DNA from: Fictibacillus nanhaiensis
GTDB taxonomy: Bacteria; Bacillota; Bacilli; Bacillales; Fictibacillaceae
Assembly (NCBI RefSeq): GCF_023715445.1
Contig: NZ_JAMBOD010000001.1
Span: 1,116,001 to 1,180,000 of the forward strand
DNA: 64,000 nucleotides
Direction of reading: 5' to 3'
Shown: positions 62,614 through 64,000 of the stretch, one piece after another
Numbering within the stretch: the stretch's first letter is position 1
Layout of the letters: each line of letters opens with the position of its first letter
The notes under the pieces: generated by a model
The model's input: the letters and a program-made list of their open reading frames with translations, nothing else
The model's database searches: none
What the model was told of the DNA's origin: nothing
Made by a program: the position numbers and the translations under genes

Positions 62614-63723
62614 TCAAACCTTGTATTCAGATGCTTTCTTTTTGACGACCGAAACGATCCATAATAAAAGGGGGATCCCGATACCACAAACTGGGAATAT
62701 CACAGATGCCCAAAATTTTTCGTATGTTGCAAGAAACAACTCATTCGGAATCAAAATCGCCATCAAAAAAATCGCCGGTGCGCCGAACCAAATGATTTTC
62801 TTCCATTCTTTCACATTAAACCACTGCGCCGTTTCATAGCTGGCGACAAACAAATATAAGGATAATTGAATAGTCACTCCGAAAATCCAAATAAATATGG
62901 TGAATATATCTAAGTTTTGAATGAAGTTTAATATATCAATGGTTCTTACATACATAAAGTAAGAAAACCTTATTTTTGCTGCTAAATTGGGACCAAAAAC
63001 CATCAATACCATAAGTGTGGCAGTTAAAACCATGAAAATGTTAATACCAACACCTAACATCGATTTAGCAATCGCTTTTTGCGGGTTTTGCATAAAAGAG
63101 ATAATAACCAATAAGGTGAACGGGCCTGCGAACCAAAAAGAGGGACGAAGCGATCCTTTTAAAATATTAACCCATCCGGAATCGACATAAACAGGGAGTA
63201 GATTATGCCAGTCCGCATTGCCGACATTTAAAATAAAACAAACAATCAACACAAAGATAATAATGGGTCCCACTATTTGACATAATCGACCGATTCCCGT
63301 AATACCTGCGGAACAGGTTAAATATACCATTAAACCTAATAAGAGTATCATGATGATCCACAGGGGTGTTCTGTCAATTAGAATAGGTTGCAAAAAACTT
63401 GTAAATTCGCGCAGTAAATAAGCAGATAGCGTGTACCAGGCAATGAGATATGGAATGACAATCAGTCTCCCTAACCATTTACCCAGCAGAGCTTGGCTAA
63501 ATTGGGTCAATGTTTGATTGGGATGGAGAGTACTCAGATGAACAACAAGCAAGGTTAAGACTAAACCTATTCCACCCCCAACCAACATCGAAAGCCACGT
63601 ATCTTGTTTTGATATTAAGATCGCTGGTGAAATAGTTATCCCGATTAACGCATTGACTTCAGTTGTTACAATAATCCAAACCAATTGTGATCCTTGCATG
63701 TTCATATTCTTTCCACTCCTCAT
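62614..63723 (-). CDS. GerB-family spore germination permease
   Basis: 369 residues with ten or so helices; MQGSQLVWIIVTTEVNALIG and the family stretch SAYLLREFTSFLQPILIDRT are typical of the GerAB/GerBB/YndE permease subunit of germinant receptors. With a GerA-type and a GerC-type protein it forms the receptor in the spore inner membrane. It follows the GerC-like gene by 25 bases. Confidence 0.9.
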   Translation of the reverse strand: MRSGKNMNMQGSQLVWIIVTTEVNALIGITISPAILISKQDTWLSMLVGGGIGLVLTLLVVHLSTLHPNQTLTQFSQALLGKWLGRLIVIPYLIAWYTLSAYLLREFTSFLQPILIDRTPLWIIMILLLGLMVYLTCSAGITGIGRLCQIVGPIIIFVLIVCFILNVGNADWHNLLPVYVDSGWVNILKGSLRPSFWFAGPFTLLVIISFMQNPQKAIAKSMLGVGINIFMVLTATLMVLMVFGPNLAAKIRFSYFMYVRTIDILNFIQNLDIFTIFIWIFGVTIQLSLYLFVASYETAQWFNVKEWKKIIWFGAPAIFLMAILIPNELFLATYEKFWASVIFPVCGIGIPLLLWIVSVVKKKASEYKV

Positions 63724-63748
63724 CGATACGATACTGCCCGAACCAGAA

Positions 63749-64000
63749 TTAAGGTATACTCTTGATAGACGAAGTAGTTTCGCCCGGATCTTTGCTTTGA
63801 AGTTCTACTTTGACCGAAATATCGAGCTCAGGAAAAGTATCGTTCCAATCTTGTTTCAAGGTTTTCCACTGATAAGGGTACTTACGATGAACACTTTCAC
63901 CAAACCCAAAGATGTCTGTCTTGTACTGCTCCTGAACTTTTTTGATCATCTTCTGTATCGATTTCTGAGTCGTTTGGCTGAGTTCTTCTTGAATAATGTT
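63749..64000 (-). CDS. Ger(x)C-family spore germination lipoprotein, C-terminal part
   Basis: The frame is open to the window end, so only the C-terminal 83 residues are seen. MIKKVQEQYKTDIFGFGESV then HRKYPYQWKTLKQDWNDTFP ELDISVKV is the usual end of GerC proteins. The gene order C before B suggests a germinant-receptor operon whose A gene lies beyond the window. Confidence 0.85.
   Translation of the reverse strand, partial: NIIQEELSQTTQKSIQKMIKKVQEQYKTDIFGFGESVHRKYPYQWKTLKQDWNDTFPELDISVKVELQSKDPGETTSSIKSIP

Overview
The window looks like a chromosomal region of a low-GC, endospore-forming member of the Bacillaceae. Genes have strong GGAGG ribosome sites, and sporulation or germination genes occur throughout (SpoIIP, a Spo0E-like peptide, a germinant-receptor permease with a GerC C-terminus). 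The DNA is AT-rich apart from a few islands, mainly an S8 protease gene and a GC-rich MFS fragment near 62.1-62.5 kb. Nothing in the sequence fixes the species.

1-7.9 kb is a copper-homeostasis locus: a minus-strand series csoR, copZ, copA, a His-rich secreted metal-binding protein, a 2Fe-2S ferredoxin-like protein, a ScdA_N-like peptide and a Met/His-rich multicopper oxidase, plus a divergent membrane-anchored cupredoxin. 7.5-19.8 kb is one tight minus-strand operon of about 13 genes: a one-repeat nitrite/sulfite-reductase-like protein, a PIG-L-like protein without its usual metal ligands, a complete oligopeptide-type ABC transporter, a second CopZ-like chaperone, a second transporter with a single ATPase, and a second CsoR-type repressor. 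A CsoR-like operator sits directly in front of it, so I read it as a candidate undescribed copper-controlled uptake or detoxification system.

20-32.5 kb is more ordinary: MATE pump, asparagine synthetase, a two-component system next to a CcdA/TauE-like membrane protein with a damaged start, SpoIIP, a secreted subtilase, and a convergent CobW/flavoprotein pair, each with a Zur box.

32.5-64 kb is an accessory, decaying region: a tRNA-Ala 3' remnant, broken nfo, DM13, IS3, aminotransferase, resolvase, fabG, integrase, GNAT and MFS pieces, among intact regulators (TetR, Crp/Fnr, LysR, MocR, Rrf2, MerR) and redox enzymes.

Inside it, 42.2-50.4 kb is a thiol-redox island: glutaredoxin-like protein, peroxiredoxin remnants, MsrA, HesB-like protein, RclC-like DUF417 protein, TrxA, TrxB, a thioredoxin-like protein, MsrAB and OsmC. 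Eight copies of a 16-bp CRP/FNR-type palindrome (TGTnA-N6-TnACA) lie before its transcription units. At eight of nine promoters the box centre is exactly 41.5 bp from the predicted transcription start (40.5 at the ninth), the geometry of class II CRP/FNR activation. A Crp/Fnr-family regulator gene lies at 37.5-38.2 kb, and a broken second copy with its glutaredoxin-like partner lies under one of the boxes. This redox regulon and the copper operon are the two systems most worth following up.
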